This document shows positions 36,453 through 46,908 of a stretch of 64,000 bases of DNA, one piece after another. The first letter of the stretch is position 1; each line of letters begins with the position of its first letter. The notes below the pieces were generated by a model. The model did no database searches, had not been told where the DNA came from, and worked only from the letters and a program-made list of their open reading frames with translations. Source of the DNA: Candidatus Planktophila sp. GTDB lineage: Bacteria; Actinomycetota; Actinomycetes; Nanopelagicales; Nanopelagicaceae. The position numbers and the translations under genes were made by a program. Location of the stretch: positions 1 to 64,000 of the forward strand of contig BGOJ01000006.1 of NCBI GenBank assembly GCA_003569185.1, written 5' to 3'.

Positions 36453-37730
36453 TTAGGAGCCGTGTTCCCAGGAGTTCAAGTAAAGCTCTTGAGCTGGAGT
36501 CAAAACATCTAACGCTGATCCCATACTCTCAAGTTTCAAGCGAGCAACATCCTTATCAATTGAAACCGGAACATTATGAAGTCCTGCAGCTAAATCCTTG
36601 CCAGCCTTTAATAGCCACTCAGCAGTTAGCGCTTGGTCTGAGAAAGACATATCCATTACAGATGCTGGATGTCCTTCGGCAGCACCTAGGTTTGCAAGTC
36701 GTCCCTCTGCAATTAGCAAAATTCTGCGGCCATCTGCCATTACATACTCATCTGTTTGATGGCGCATCTTTGAGTTCTTTTGCTTTGAATTCTTCTCTAG
36801 CCAAGCTACATCAATTTCAATATCAAAGTGTCCAGAGTTGGCCAAAATAGCGCCATCTTTCATTTGCTTGAAATGCTCATCTCGCAATACATCTCGGTTA
36901 CCTGTAACAGTAATAAATATGTCACCAATCGCTGCAGCTTTTGTCATTGGCATAACTCTGAAACCTTGCATCAAAGCATCTAGTGCTTTTGTTGGATCAA
37001 TTTCAGTAACAACTACCTCAGCGCCCATACCCTTAGCGCGCTCGGCAACACCTTTACCGCAGTAACCAAAACCAGCAACCACCACTATCTTTCCTGCAAC
37101 TAATGTATTAGTCGCACGGAATATTGCATCAAATGTGGATTGTCCGGTTCCGTATCGATTATCAAACATGTGCTTGGTATCAGTGTCATTTACGGCAATC
37201 ATCGGGAATTTAAGCGCGCCATCTTTGGCCATTTGGCTAAGACGAATAACCCCAGTTGTCGTCTCTTCACAACCAGCCATTACGCCATCAATTAACTCTG
37301 TGCGAGTGGTGTGTAGAACATTTACCAAGTCACAACCATCATCAAATACAAGTTGTGGCTTAATATCTAAAGCTGAATTTAAATGTCCATAATATCCATC
37401 GCGGTCAACTGCATTACGTGCGAAAACTGAAATCCCATACTCATGCACCAGCGCAGCTGCGGTGTCATCTTGGGTTGAAAGTGGATTTGATGCACAAAGA
37501 GCTAAATCTGCTCCACCTGCTTTTAATGCCAACATTAAATTTGCTGTCTCAGTAGTCACATGCATACAAGCTGCAATTCGAACCCCCGCAAAAGGTTTTT
37601 CTTTTGCGAAACGATCTTTAATTTGTGCCAACACCGGCATATTACGAGCAGCCCATTCAATCCGCTTTTTTCCTTCACTTGCTAATGCAGGATTTGCTAT
37701 GTCATTTTTAATCGCGGTTGTGGTGCTCAT
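36453..37730 (-). CDS. sahH: Adenosylhomocysteinase
   Basis: 425 aa NAD enzyme that splits S-adenosylhomocysteine into adenosine and homocysteine. The NAD loop is 'VVVAGFGYCGKGVAERAKGM', with substrate-site blocks 'AACMHVTTETANLMLALKAG' and 'GHFDIEIDV'. It is of the shorter type, lacking the insertion seen in mycobacterial enzymes of about 495 aa. The ATG follows 'aggaga'. It heads the run sahH-mtrA-mtrB-comF-secA. Confidence 0.95.
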   Translation of the reverse strand: MSTTTAIKNDIANPALASEGKKRIEWAARNMPVLAQIKDRFAKEKPFAGVRIAACMHVTTETANLMLALKAGGADLALCASNPLSTQDDTAAALVHEYGISVFARNAVDRDGYYGHLNSALDIKPQLVFDDGCDLVNVLHTTRTELIDGVMAGCEETTTGVIRLSQMAKDGALKFPMIAVNDTDTKHMFDNRYGTGQSTFDAIFRATNTLVAGKIVVVAGFGYCGKGVAERAKGMGAEVVVTEIDPTKALDALMQGFRVMPMTKAAAIGDIFITVTGNRDVLRDEHFKQMKDGAILANSGHFDIEIDVAWLEKNSKQKNSKMRHQTDEYVMADGRRILLIAEGRLANLGAAEGHPASVMDMSFSDQALTAEWLLKAGKDLAAGLHNVPVSIDKDVARLKLESMGSALDVLTPAQELYLNSWEHGS

Positions 37731-37821
37731 TTATTCTCCTATTAAGTTCGACTACTAAATTGTGGTTGATCTGCTTCTAGCTAGAGGGCAAAGATACCCT
37801 GTCCTAAATGATTTATCACCT

Positions 37822-39168
37822 CTAAATAAGGGCTAAGACTGTGTCCCTAATCTCGGCCATCTGTTTTTCAGTATTTGCCTCAACATTTAGTCTAAGTAAT
37901 GGCTCAGTATTTGAAGGGCGAAGATTAAACCACCAGGTATCTGCAGTAATTGTTAATCCATCTAACTCATCCACCTGATAACTGCCTTGATACTTTTCTC
38001 GAATTAGATTGATGGATTTCTTGGCATCTTTAACTTTGCTATTAATCTCTCCACTTGAAAAATACCTGTTATAAGGTTTAAGCAAATTTGATAAGGGTTT
38101 GGAAGTAGCCATCAACTCAGCCAATGCATATAACGCTGCCAACATTCCTGAATCAGCGCGCCAAAAATCTCCAAAGTAAAAATGTCCAGAGTGCTCACCA
38201 CCAAAAATTGCCCCAGATTCAGCCATCAAACTTTTTATGTATGAGTGGCCAACGCGACTGCGAAGTGCGGTGCCACCATTTTCGGAGATAACTTCAGGAA
38301 CTGCTTTAGAGGAGATTAGGTTGTAAATAATGGTTGCCCCCGGATTCACCTTCAGCTCCCGAACTGCAATCAATCCAGTTAACGCAGATGGGTTTACCAA
38401 ATCACCATTTTCATCGATTAAGAAGCAGCGGTCAGCATCGCCATCAAATGCCAGGCCAATATCTGCTTTCTCTTTTTTAACCCGCTTTTGAAGAGCCTTC
38501 AAATTCTCAGGCTCAATCGGATTTGCTTCATGGTTTGGGAAATTTCCATCAAGTTCAAAATACATTGGCACTAAATCAATATTTAATTTTTCCATTACAG
38601 CTGGCGCAGTAAATCCAGCCATGCCATTTCCAGCATCAATTACTACCTTTAATTTGCGCTTTGTAAAAGTTTTATCTGGAAATCTCGCCAGCAAATAATC
38701 AACATACTCGGTAAGCAAATCCTGCTTTCGAACTGTTCCAACAGGTCGATTAGATATTGGTACACCTTCTTCGATCAGCTGACGAATTTTTACTAAGCCA
38801 GACTCTTGACCAATTGGCCTGGCACCACTCTTGCAAAGCTTCATTCCATTGTATTTAGCAGGATTATGACTCGCGGTAAACATAATGCCTGGCAAATTTA
38901 ATTTTCCGGAAGCGAAATAAAGCATGTCAGTTGATGCTAAGCCAATTCGAATAACATCCATGCCCTGACTTGTTGCACCATTTGAAAAAGCATCTGCTAA
39001 TGGCGAGGATGAAGGTCGCATATCTTCACCAACCACGATTGTTGCTGGCTCACGTTCTAGTTCTAGAAACTTGGCATATGCCACACCGAGTGAAAATGAA
39101 AAATCAGGAGTGATCTCATCTTTTACCAAGCCTCTTATGTCATAGGCCTTGATAATTTTCTCTAACAT
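37822..39168 (-). CDS. manB: Phosphomannomutase/phosphoglucomutase
   Basis: 448 aa alpha-D-phosphohexomutase. The phospho-serine loop is 'FTASHNPAKYNGMK', the metal loop 'LAFDGDADRCFLID', the sugar loop 'GGEHSGHFYF' and the phosphate loop 'RPSNTEP'. It makes mannose-1-P for GDP-mannose and envelope glycans. The position beside sahH, DUF3499 and whiB2 is the conserved actinobacterial one. Confidence 0.93.
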   Translation of the reverse strand: MLEKIIKAYDIRGLVKDEITPDFSFSLGVAYAKFLELEREPATIVVGEDMRPSSSPLADAFSNGATSQGMDVIRIGLASTDMLYFASGKLNLPGIMFTASHNPAKYNGMKLCKSGARPIGQESGLVKIRQLIEEGVPISNRPVGTVRKQDLLTEYVDYLLARFPDKTFTKRKLKVVIDAGNGMAGFTAPAVMEKLNIDLVPMYFELDGNFPNHEANPIEPENLKALQKRVKKEKADIGLAFDGDADRCFLIDENGDLVNPSALTGLIAVRELKVNPGATIIYNLISSKAVPEVISENGGTALRSRVGHSYIKSLMAESGAIFGGEHSGHFYFGDFWRADSGMLAALYALAELMATSKPLSNLLKPYNRYFSSGEINSKVKDAKKSINLIREKYQGSYQVDELDGLTITADTWWFNLRPSNTEPLLRLNVEANTEKQMAEIRDTVLALI

Positions 39169-39207
39169 AATGCCCTTAACTTAGGGGTTGGCTTGTAAAT
39201 TTAAAAA

Positions 39208-39558
39208 TTAATTTGAAGGTAATACTCGCAGATGGCCTCTGCGTCCTAGCTCTGGCTGCATGCTCTTGTTACCGATATCTGTATTTGCCACTTCTCGAAC
39301 CGCGTTAGCAATTGCCATTAAGTCTTCATCTGATGGACCGGTATGGTGATCCACAATCTCTTCCTTAATCACATTCCAACCAACTGGCACAGTTAATCGT
39401 TCGCTATGAGCAGCACAGAGATCGTAATTATGTGGCTCTGCATAAGTTGAAAGTGGTCCTAATACCGCAGTAGAGTCAGAGTAAATATAGGTAAGAGTTT
39501 TTATTGCAGCACTTGTGCAACTTGCTCTTGAGCATCGGCGACTTACAGATTTTCGCAT
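39208..39558 (-). CDS. DUF3499 protein
   Basis: 116 aa. The N-terminal 'RRCSRASCTSAA' and 'HNYDLCAAHSERLTVPVGW' carry cysteine and histidine residues that look metal-binding. This is a small actinobacterial family of unknown role, nearly always near manB. A TAATCT box six bases before the ATG predicts a leaderless mRNA. Confidence 0.88.
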   Translation of the reverse strand: MRKSVSRRCSRASCTSAAIKTLTYIYSDSTAVLGPLSTYAEPHNYDLCAAHSERLTVPVGWNVIKEEIVDHHTGPSDEDLMAIANAVREVANTDIGNKSMQPELGRRGHLRVLPSN

Positions 39559-39564
39559 ACCAAC

Positions 39565-39570
39565 AGATTA
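39565..39570 (-). promoter_or_regulatory. -10 box TAATCT of the DUF3499 gene, predicted leaderless
   Basis: On the minus strand the order is TAATCT, gttggt, ATG at 39558. Confidence 0.55.
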
Positions 39571-39597
39571 ATACGACAAAGGTATAAAAGTTGGGAT

Positions 39598-40959
39598 TTA
39601 GCCTCTACTAATTACCCTGGCATCGGAGATTGGCTCAGCAGCAGTTTCTAAGTTAGCGCCATTATTCATAGGTATGTAGCTACTGCCAATACCTCCAACC
39701 TCAGGTAAAAAGATAACTCCCCCGCTTATTCCATCTCGGTTAGCCGTAACTTCTAGACGATTTAAACCAACTGGTGCTCGCCAAGTAACAAAGTTTGAAG
39801 CAGAAAGTTTCTTTATAATTTTCTTACCATTTGTCCCAGTTGCAGAGATTTGGACATTTATCCGATCGCCAACAAAATTAAGAGTTGGTCTTGAGCCAGT
39901 TAAGTTAACACTCCACTTCTTAAGTTCATCTGCTCCCGTTGCCCAGGCTATTTCAGGACTTTTACCGTAAGTAAAGCTACTTAGCACAGAAGCAAAAATT
40001 GGTTGATCTGAATTAACAATTACGGAAAATGGTTGATCAATCTTGGCGAAGGTTAATGGAATGTCCAAAACTTTCTGGCTCTTAACATCAAGTTGGGAAA
40101 GCCCAACTGGAATAAAATTGCCATCATTAGAATTGATAGTCACATCAACATTGGCATCAATTGTTGCTGGAACTAACAACCTAAGTGTGTGACTGACTGA
40201 ATTAGTATTACTCGCTAGTTTTCCTGACAAGCCTGTGATGGCCGGAATCGTTACAACTTTGCGCGCGATCGTAACTGGTGAAACAAAATCAGCACCGAGT
40301 GATTTAAGTCCTTTTTTCCGCTCATCAAACAAATAGGAGCTGACTCGACCTGATTTAGTTTTTACCGCAATAGCAATTGATTCCTCGCCAGGAACTAAGG
40401 AGTCAATTGAAATCTTCTTAGTTGAGTTTTGTGGAATTGAAACAATTTTTGGCTCTAATGGACCATTGGGTGTGAAAATCTCAATATCAACAGAGGATTC
40501 ACTAAAGCCACTATTAATGATAAAAAGATAAGACTTACTTGTTAGCGCACCTGAACCACCAACAAACCATTGCTCTCCATTGCTTATTGAACATGGCACA
40601 ACTGCTTTCCAGCCACTATTTGCAAAGGTAAGTGATGTACCAGGATTACCTTCAACCAATATCGCATTATCTTTCAATGCAATTGCTGAGCTTTTCCCAG
40701 GGTTTAATCGTTTACTGGTGCCATCAATAGATCGTCTATTTACCTTAGAGTTTGTCAGCGCAGCAATTGATGAAACCTTATTACCAATTGCAGGACAAAC
40801 TGTGGCGGGATAAGAACTAGTTAACTTAACCTGCTCACTACGTTCTGGTGCAAAATATGAAAAACCAGCCAAAATCAGTAACGCCAGGCAGAGCGCAACA
40901 ACCTTAATATTTAATTTAACTACATTTTTATTATATGAACTTAAGAGTTTTTGTTTCAT
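39598..40959 (-). CDS. DUF5719-type membrane-anchored exported protein
   Basis: 453 aa. One N-terminal membrane span (about 18-38) is followed by a long outer region of repeated beta-rich segments with many Ser and Asn residues. Such proteins accompany the giant glycosyltransferase in actinobacteria. The start overlaps the glycosyltransferase stop by four bases, indicating coupling. The function is unknown; a helper for glycan assembly is inferred from position. Confidence 0.7.
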   Translation of the reverse strand: MKQKLLSSYNKNVVKLNIKVVALCLALLILAGFSYFAPERSEQVKLTSSYPATVCPAIGNKVSSIAALTNSKVNRRSIDGTSKRLNPGKSSAIALKDNAILVEGNPGTSLTFANSGWKAVVPCSISNGEQWFVGGSGALTSKSYLFIINSGFSESSVDIEIFTPNGPLEPKIVSIPQNSTKKISIDSLVPGEESIAIAVKTKSGRVSSYLFDERKKGLKSLGADFVSPVTIARKVVTIPAITGLSGKLASNTNSVSHTLRLLVPATIDANVDVTINSNDGNFIPVGLSQLDVKSQKVLDIPLTFAKIDQPFSVIVNSDQPIFASVLSSFTYGKSPEIAWATGADELKKWSVNLTGSRPTLNFVGDRINVQISATGTNGKKIIKKLSASNFVTWRAPVGLNRLEVTANRDGISGGVIFLPEVGGIGSSYIPMNNGANLETAAEPISDARVISRG

Positions 40960-43900
40960 ACCAGCTCCTTAAGCGGAACTTCTCGTTTTCGTCGACCAGC
41001 TGGCAACGCCAAAACAATCGCAGATATTAAAGCTATTAACTGAATTGAGATCCAAGCTCTTCGGTTTGTACCATCATGGGTAAGTGAGAATTCACCAGGC
41101 TCTGAAATTTTAAACATAGGAATACCAAATGGATGTTGTTCTATCGGAACTACTTTTCCATTTAGCAATAAGTGCCAAGCTTTATCGTATTTTTCAGCTA
41201 ACAAAATAACGCCCTGTCCAGAGACATAAGAGGTTGACGCTTTGTCAGTTGAACTAATTGGAAAAAACTTTCCTTGTGTATTTTGATAGGTCACTCGTGC
41301 GTGAGATTTCTCTACCTTCCAAACAACACCATCTTTAGTTGCAGAGCTTCGAGTGAAGCCGCCAATACCATCGATTATTCGAACCAACCCAGCATCAGCC
41401 GGATTTTTCATAAAAACATATTGGATTCCATAATGTCCAAGTACTTGACTGCTGCTGCCACCAACACCATTTACTAAATCAACAATCGCTTTGTGGAACT
41501 GTTCTGGTGTTTGACTTGCAACATCGGCTTGGCCAATTTGCAGATCACTTCCCCTTGTTACAAAGTACTGCAACCTTTCTGGACTCTTTCTAATCACTAA
41601 AGTTTTAGGTCGCTCACTTGTGCTGGCAAGATCAGTTATAAAGGCAGGTATTACCTGCTCTTGGTTTGATCGAACCAAAGAATCAGCACCCAAAGTGGCA
41701 CTCCATATTGAGATTGAAAGCATTGAAACAACTGTAACTACCGAGGTTAAAACTGAAGCAATATGTTTAAAACCAAAGTTGCTGCGTTTTAGTTGCGGCA
41801 GGATTCGCTCAGCTATCGCAAATATTGATAGCAAAGTTAAAAGCTGAGCAAATACTATTAATGGCCCACTGTATATCCGCTGCGCACTACTGCTATTTCC
41901 CTCTATGTAGTAAGAGCTAAGAGTTGCCGCTAATACAATTGCAAATAATGCAACAGTTGCAGATTTACGTTGATCTTTTGAAATAAGCCCAATTAATAAG
42001 TAAAGAACAAATGGTGCCAAAATAAATAGAGCAGGTGAGCTTGGTCCGCCTGGATTAAAGAAAAGTATCGAAAGTGGGTTAGCTGACTCAATTGAAAGCC
42101 CTGGCTCACGAATTGCTGAAGCGGATTTAATAATAAATTTATTGAGATTGGAACATTTATCAAAAGTGGAGTAAAGATTAAGGCGGCCCGCTTTTTCACC
42201 TCATCTGTATCAAGATTTTTCAAAATTTGTTGCCAATTTCTAGTGCGCCATTTTGATAAGGTGAAATAGGTATAGGTAAGTACCGATACATGGAAAAGGG
42301 TCCAAGCGAGTAGAAATAACAGAGAAAATGCCCCAGCTACAGCCGCAACTAATGTTATTGAAAAAATCTTTCGCCAGGTTAAGTTCTCTAAACCTCGATT
42401 TTTCTCAAGTAATGTAAACAATCCCGGTAGCAATAGTGCGATCACAATTGTGCCGATACGGCCCTGATTTATTGCGGCAAGTGTCACCGGTGAAAATGCA
42501 TAGATAAAGGCCACAAAAACACTTGAGTACTTGGTCAATGAGTAGCGTCTTGCTGTTCTATAGCTAAGAACAAATAATAAGGTTGGAGTTAAAAAGAATA
42601 ATGCTGCTATAAAGCTTTGTGGATTAGCTGCTGTTACAAATGATGCAATACCAATAATTGGAATCCATGCTGGTGCAGCTGCGCTGCTACCTAGCCCCAC
42701 AAGGTGCCACGAGTTTACATAGGAGGTGATTAACTCAAATGCACTTGCCGGAGCAACCGCTAACGCTCCCCCTGATAAAGATCCAAATCGATTTCGAGAG
42801 TAAAGGAGTGAAATAAATAATGTTAACAATATTCCCAATAACAATGGTTGCTTGACTAGAGAACGGATTTTGCTAAAGCTCTTACTAGGTGCATATTCGA
42901 TCTCATCAAAACTTTCATCAATTACACCGATATCTGAATAATTCTTAGCTCTAGTTATTTCACCATCAGCACGGTTTGGCTTAAAAGCATTCACTAATGA
43001 GGATGAAATTCTCTCTACGATTGAACGTAATTGCACGCCACGACTTGGAATAAATGGTGTGATAACTCTTGCCGTTAATACCTTGCTAGATTTTCGATAA
43101 CGTCTAGATTTAATTAAATCTGCTGGTTTAAAAATTAAAAGTGCAACTGCTGCAATCTCATCTGCTGCATAACCTGGTAACTTTGCCAGCAAGTAAATAA
43201 TTGATCGACCAATTGAAGTGAAGAGAAGTTGAATTGCAACCCAAGGTAAAATCCACCAACTTGAGTTTGCAAGTAAAACAAAAGCTGCATTTCGTCGATC
43301 TAGAAGCAGTGGTCTATGCAAGATTGCATCTCTAACATCGACAGATCTGCGTTCAGAGGATGCTGCCTCTGCGTGGTAGAGAATCGCCTCGCCAACACAA
43401 ACTACTGAGTGGCCTGCAATATGTGCTCGCCAACCTAAATCAATATCATCTCGAAACAACTCAAGGCTGGGATCAAATCCACCTAACTCTTCAAATAAAG
43501 ATCGCTTAATTAACATGCCAGCGGTGCTTACCGCCAATACATCTTTAACTTCATCATGTTGACCTTGGTCATGTTCTCTATCTTCAAGGGCTGTCCAGCG
43601 AGTGCCATTTTCAGTAATGCTGATACCCGCTTCTAAAATATGTTTGCGGTCATACCAGCCAAGAATCTTTGGACCGGCGATACCAACTTGAGGTCGGGCA
43701 ACTACTGCCTCTAACAATTTAGCTAAGGCATAACGATCTGGCGCGCAATCATCATGCAATATCCATAACCACTCTTGTTGATTACTTTCATAATCTGCAG
43801 GTGGAAGTTTTGCTACCGCAGCTGCAACCGCTGCTCCAAAACCATTTCGCCTTGATTTTTTTATTACCTCAATACCTGCGTTTGTTAATAACTTAACTGA

Positions 43901-44074
43901 GCCATCATTAGAACCATTATCGACAGCAATAATTTGATCAACTTTATGTTTTTGTGAAGATAGGGAGGCGACAACCTCACTTAACCAGGTGACACCATCA
44001 TGAGTAACAACTATTGCTGTTACAAATTGATCTTTAAGTTGGACTTGCGTCCCGGTGCTTTGCTTTTCAGCCAC
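40956..44074 (-). pseudogene. Large membrane glycosyltransferase, one frameshift
   Basis: Two track ORFs (41993-44074 and 40956-42020) are halves of one protein of about 1040 aa. The front has a GT2 domain (about 15-260): 'AIVVTHDGVTWLSEVVASL', 'VDNGSNDGS' and the acceptor block 'LFRDDIDLGWRAHIAGH'. The rest is a many-span membrane region. Past 42145 the correct frame reads 'IIKSASAIREPGLSIESA' and runs into 'APFVLYLLIGLISKD'. One indel restores the gene. Related proteins extend cell-wall glycans. Co-directional DUF5719 follows. Confidence 0.82.
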
Positions 44075-44082
44075 CCGTAATT

Positions 44083-44349
44083 TTATGCGCTACGGCGCTT
44101 TAAGCGACGACGCTCACGTTCAGATAATCCACCCCAAATTCCAAACCGCTCATCATGAGCTAGGGCGTACTCCAAACACTCCGCACGAACCTCACAGGAA
44201 AGGCAGACACGCTTTGCCTCACGGGTTGAGCCACCCTTCTCAGGAAAGAATGCCTCTGGATCGGTCTGAGCGCACAGTGCGCGCTCCTGCCATGAAAGTT
44301 GTTCTGAGGAAACTACAAGGGCTGCAAGCTCTGCACGCTGATCTGACAT
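44083..44349 (-). CDS. whiB2: WhiB-family iron-sulfur regulator, WhiB2-like
   Basis: 88 aa. Cysteines lie at 26, 49, 52 and 58, followed by 'DERFGIWGGLSERERRRLKR'. The N-terminal 'LSWQERALCAQTDPEAFFPE' is typical of WhiB2/WhmD, which controls septation in other actinobacteria. The ribosome site 'aggagag' precedes the ATG. A good promoter lies about 70 bases upstream. Confidence 0.88.
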   Translation of the reverse strand: MSDQRAELAALVVSSEQLSWQERALCAQTDPEAFFPEKGGSTREAKRVCLSCEVRAECLEYALAHDERFGIWGGLSERERRRLKRRSA

Positions 44350-44418
44350 ATCTCTCCTATTTACTCATCCAATTTAGCTGGAGTACCTAAGGGCCAGGGT
44401 GTGCCCACTAATAGGAGA

Positions 44419-44447
44419 ATTACACGCTTGTAACTCGATTAAGTCAA
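44419..44447 (-). promoter_or_regulatory. Promoter of whiB2 (TTGACT-N17-TGTAAT)
   Basis: The minus strand shows TTGACT, 17 bases, TGTAAT, close to the primary-sigma consensus. It leaves a leader of about 60 bases, unlike the leaderless genes in this window. Confidence 0.6.
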
Positions 44448-44473
44448 GTTGAGATTGTACAAATTGGGCAAAA

Positions 44474-45445
44474 TTAAAAGCCCAAATAATTGGTCAAAAC
44501 CACCATTCCCGCCTCAATTTGGGCCTCTGGTGCGATTATTGAGTCAATTATTTTGCAATTACTACCAATTTTCGCCCCACTACCAATAATTGAACCAGTA
44601 ATTTGGCAATTACTCTCAACTACAACTGCAGATTCAATTACTGAGCCATTATTTATCACACAACCACTGCCAATCTTGGCTGTTTGTGAAATTAAGTTAT
44701 CACCTGTGTGCTTTGGTGTGGCAGAGGATGTGATCGCTCCGGTAATTAAATCTGCTGATGCCTTAACTAGAGCAGCAGGTGTGCCTATATCTAACCAGTA
44801 TGAGTTATCTAGGTAACCAAAAACCTTTGCATTATTAGCTAGAAGATTTGGGAATGTATCCCGCTCCACACTTACCACTTTATCTTGCGGAATTTGATCA
44901 ATTATCTGCCTATTAAAAATATAACAACCGGCATTAATTAGATTGCTGATGGGATTTTCCATCTTCTCAAGGAATGATTTGATCTGCTTATTTTCTAATA
45001 GTTCAACACAGCCGTAAGCTCTGGCATCTTCTACCTGCGTTAAGTACAAAGTGATATCTGCTTGGTGTTTTTTGTGAAACTCTAATTGCGCTTTTAAATC
45101 ATGACCACTTAATACATCACCATTGAAAATAACAACCTGATCACAATCTGCTAATAAATTTGCTGCATTTCTTATGCCTCCGCCAGTGCCAAGTGCACTC
45201 TTTTCAACTGCATACTTAATTTTGATACCAAATCTTTCGCCATTGCCAAAGTAAGGCTCAAAAAGCTCAGATTTATAAGATGTGGCTAACACGATCTCAG
45301 CGATACCAGCATCTGCTGCTTTTCTGATTTGGTGTTCAGTAAATGGCACGCCCGCAACCTGCAACATCGGTTTTGGAGTTTTTAAAGTAAGCGGCAGAAG
45401 CCGTGTGCCCATTCCACCTACTAATAAAATTGCGCTAGTACTCAT
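44474..45445 (-). CDS. Sugar-1-phosphate nucleotidyltransferase (GDP-mannose type)
   Basis: 323 aa. The nucleotide loop 'LVGGMGTRLLPLTLKTPKPM' and 'VIFNGDVLSG' mark the transferase domain. The C-terminal third is a left-handed helix of hexapeptides ('GSGAKIGSNCKIIDSIIAPE'). The position equals the mycobacterial mannose-1-phosphate guanylyltransferase beside whiB2. The start overlaps the dapC stop by four bases. Confidence 0.85.
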   Translation of the reverse strand: MSTSAILLVGGMGTRLLPLTLKTPKPMLQVAGVPFTEHQIRKAADAGIAEIVLATSYKSELFEPYFGNGERFGIKIKYAVEKSALGTGGGIRNAANLLADCDQVVIFNGDVLSGHDLKAQLEFHKKHQADITLYLTQVEDARAYGCVELLENKQIKSFLEKMENPISNLINAGCYIFNRQIIDQIPQDKVVSVERDTFPNLLANNAKVFGYLDNSYWLDIGTPAALVKASADLITGAITSSATPKHTGDNLISQTAKIGSGCVINNGSVIESAVVVESNCQITGSIIGSGAKIGSNCKIIDSIIAPEAQIEAGMVVLTNYLGF

Positions 45446-46545
45446 GATTTAATCCGTGCTGCTGCCTTATTAATATTTTCATCAGTTGCAGTTAATGCAA
45501 TTCGCACAAAATTATCACTGCCATAAAAAGCTCCAGGGGTTACTAAAATTCCAAGCTGGGCGAAGTAATCAACGGTTTTATACCCATCCTCACCATTAGT
45601 GCACCAGATATATAAACCAGCTTCGCTATGTTCAATTTTAAAACCTTGGCTAAGCAATGCTGATTTTAAAGTTTCTCGGCGAGCGCGGTAGCGAGCTGCC
45701 TGCTCGGTTACATGAACCTCATCCGATAAAGCTGTGATCATTGCTTGCTGTACTGGTAGCGGCACCATCAACCCTGCATGCTTTCTTACCTGCCTGATTT
45801 GATCAATTAATTTGCTATCGCCCACTACAAAGCCTGCGCGATAACCGGCCAAGTTAGATCTTTTTGAAAGTGAAAGCACGGCAAGTAAGCCGGTGTTATC
45901 ACCATTTGCTAAGGCCAAAATTGATTTGGCATTGTCGGCAAAACTTAAATAACACTCATCACTTGCGATGATTGAATTATTTTTACGTACCCAGTTAATA
46001 CAAGCCTTTAACTGCTCATCACTTTGCACCTGACCTGTTGGATTTGAAGGTGAGTTAAGCCAGGCTAAATCTGCCGCTGGCCAAGTGCTTGCATCAATCT
46101 CTACTGGAATCGCTTGGGCTGAGGCCATCATTGCGCTAACTAAGTAGGTTGGATATGCCACCTTTGGATACAAAACTTTTTTACTTTGTAAGAAGGTTGG
46201 CAGTAAGGCAATAAATTCCTTTGAACCAATTGAGGGCAAAACATCAAAATCACCAGTTACACCTAAATGTTTAATCGACCAGGTGCGGATTGCATCTTGT
46301 AACTCTTTGGTGCCAGCAACAACTGGATAACTTGGTGAATTACTTGCAGCCGTTAGTGAATCTTGAATAAATTTTGGTGTTGGATCAACTGGAGTTCCTT
46401 GGGAAAGATCTATAAAGCCGCCGGTGTATTTTTTTGCTTTCTCACCATAGGGCGCCAAAAGATCCCAGGGGAAATCTGGCAGTTTCAGGTGCGGCCTACT
46501 TTTCTTGTGGTGGAAGAGCTGCGACTTTTTGGTGATCTTTTCCAA
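45442..46545 (-). CDS. dapC: Succinyldiaminopimelate transaminase DapC
   Basis: Class I/II aminotransferase of the succinylase lysine/DAP route. 'LPDFPWDLLAPYGEKAKKY' is the typical N-terminus, 'WLNSPSNPTGQV' binds PLP, and the lysine is in 'LSLSKRSNLAGYRAGFV'. Its start is not clear. The track TTG overlaps ferredoxin by 50 bases, and no ATG or GTG lies near the expected first residue; a CTG at 'LKLPDF' is possible. DapD, the previous step, is at 60.5 kb. Confidence 0.88.
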   Translation of the reverse strand: MEKITKKSQLFHHKKSRPHLKLPDFPWDLLAPYGEKAKKYTGGFIDLSQGTPVDPTPKFIQDSLTAASNSPSYPVVAGTKELQDAIRTWSIKHLGVTGDFDVLPSIGSKEFIALLPTFLQSKKVLYPKVAYPTYLVSAMMASAQAIPVEIDASTWPAADLAWLNSPSNPTGQVQSDEQLKACINWVRKNNSIIASDECYLSFADNAKSILALANGDNTGLLAVLSLSKRSNLAGYRAGFVVGDSKLIDQIRQVRKHAGLMVPLPVQQAMITALSDEVHVTEQAARYRARRETLKSALLSQGFKIEHSEAGLYIWCTNGEDGYKTVDYFAQLGILVTPGAFYGSDNFVRIALTATDENINKAAARIKS

Positions 46546-46816
46546 TCGGACCTAACTTTGCAGCACCACCAGGGGATCCAATCTCAACAAAAAATTTAGT
46601 ATTAACCTCGCTGTATTCCTTCCATTGCGAAGGAACATCATCCTCATAGTAAATAGCTTCTACTGGGCAGACCGGTTCACACGCCCCACAATCAACACAC
46701 TCATCAGGTTGGATATAAAGCATTCGATCACCCTCATAGATGCAATCAACAGGGCACTCTTCAATGCAAGATTTATCTTTAACATCAACACATGGTTGAG
46801 CAATTATGTAGGTCAC
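46496..46816 (-). CDS. fdxA: Seven-iron ferredoxin
   Basis: 106 aa. Cysteines in 'CVDVKDKSCIEECPVDCIYE' and 'CVDCGACEPVCPVEAI' bind a 3Fe-4S and a 4Fe-4S cluster. The GTG at 46816 starts 'MTYIIAQPCVD', the family's usual N-terminus, behind 'aaggag'; the longer track start is not needed. It sits upstream of dapC, the common actinobacterial arrangement. Confidence 0.93.
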   Translation of the reverse strand: MTYIIAQPCVDVKDKSCIEECPVDCIYEGDRMLYIQPDECVDCGACEPVCPVEAIYYEDDVPSQWKEYSEVNTKFFVEIGSPGGAAKLGPIGKDHQKVAALPPQEK

Positions 46817-46908
46817 GCTTCTCCTTACAGTTATATCCGCCGAATAGGTAGACAATACTGCCATTAACTATTGGTCTTTCGTGGGCTGAGTTTAATCGAG
46901 GGGGTCAA

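Noticed and set aside
37731-37821. SAM or SAH riboswitch before sahH
   Set aside because: The spacer is only 91 bases and lacks the conserved cores of either class.
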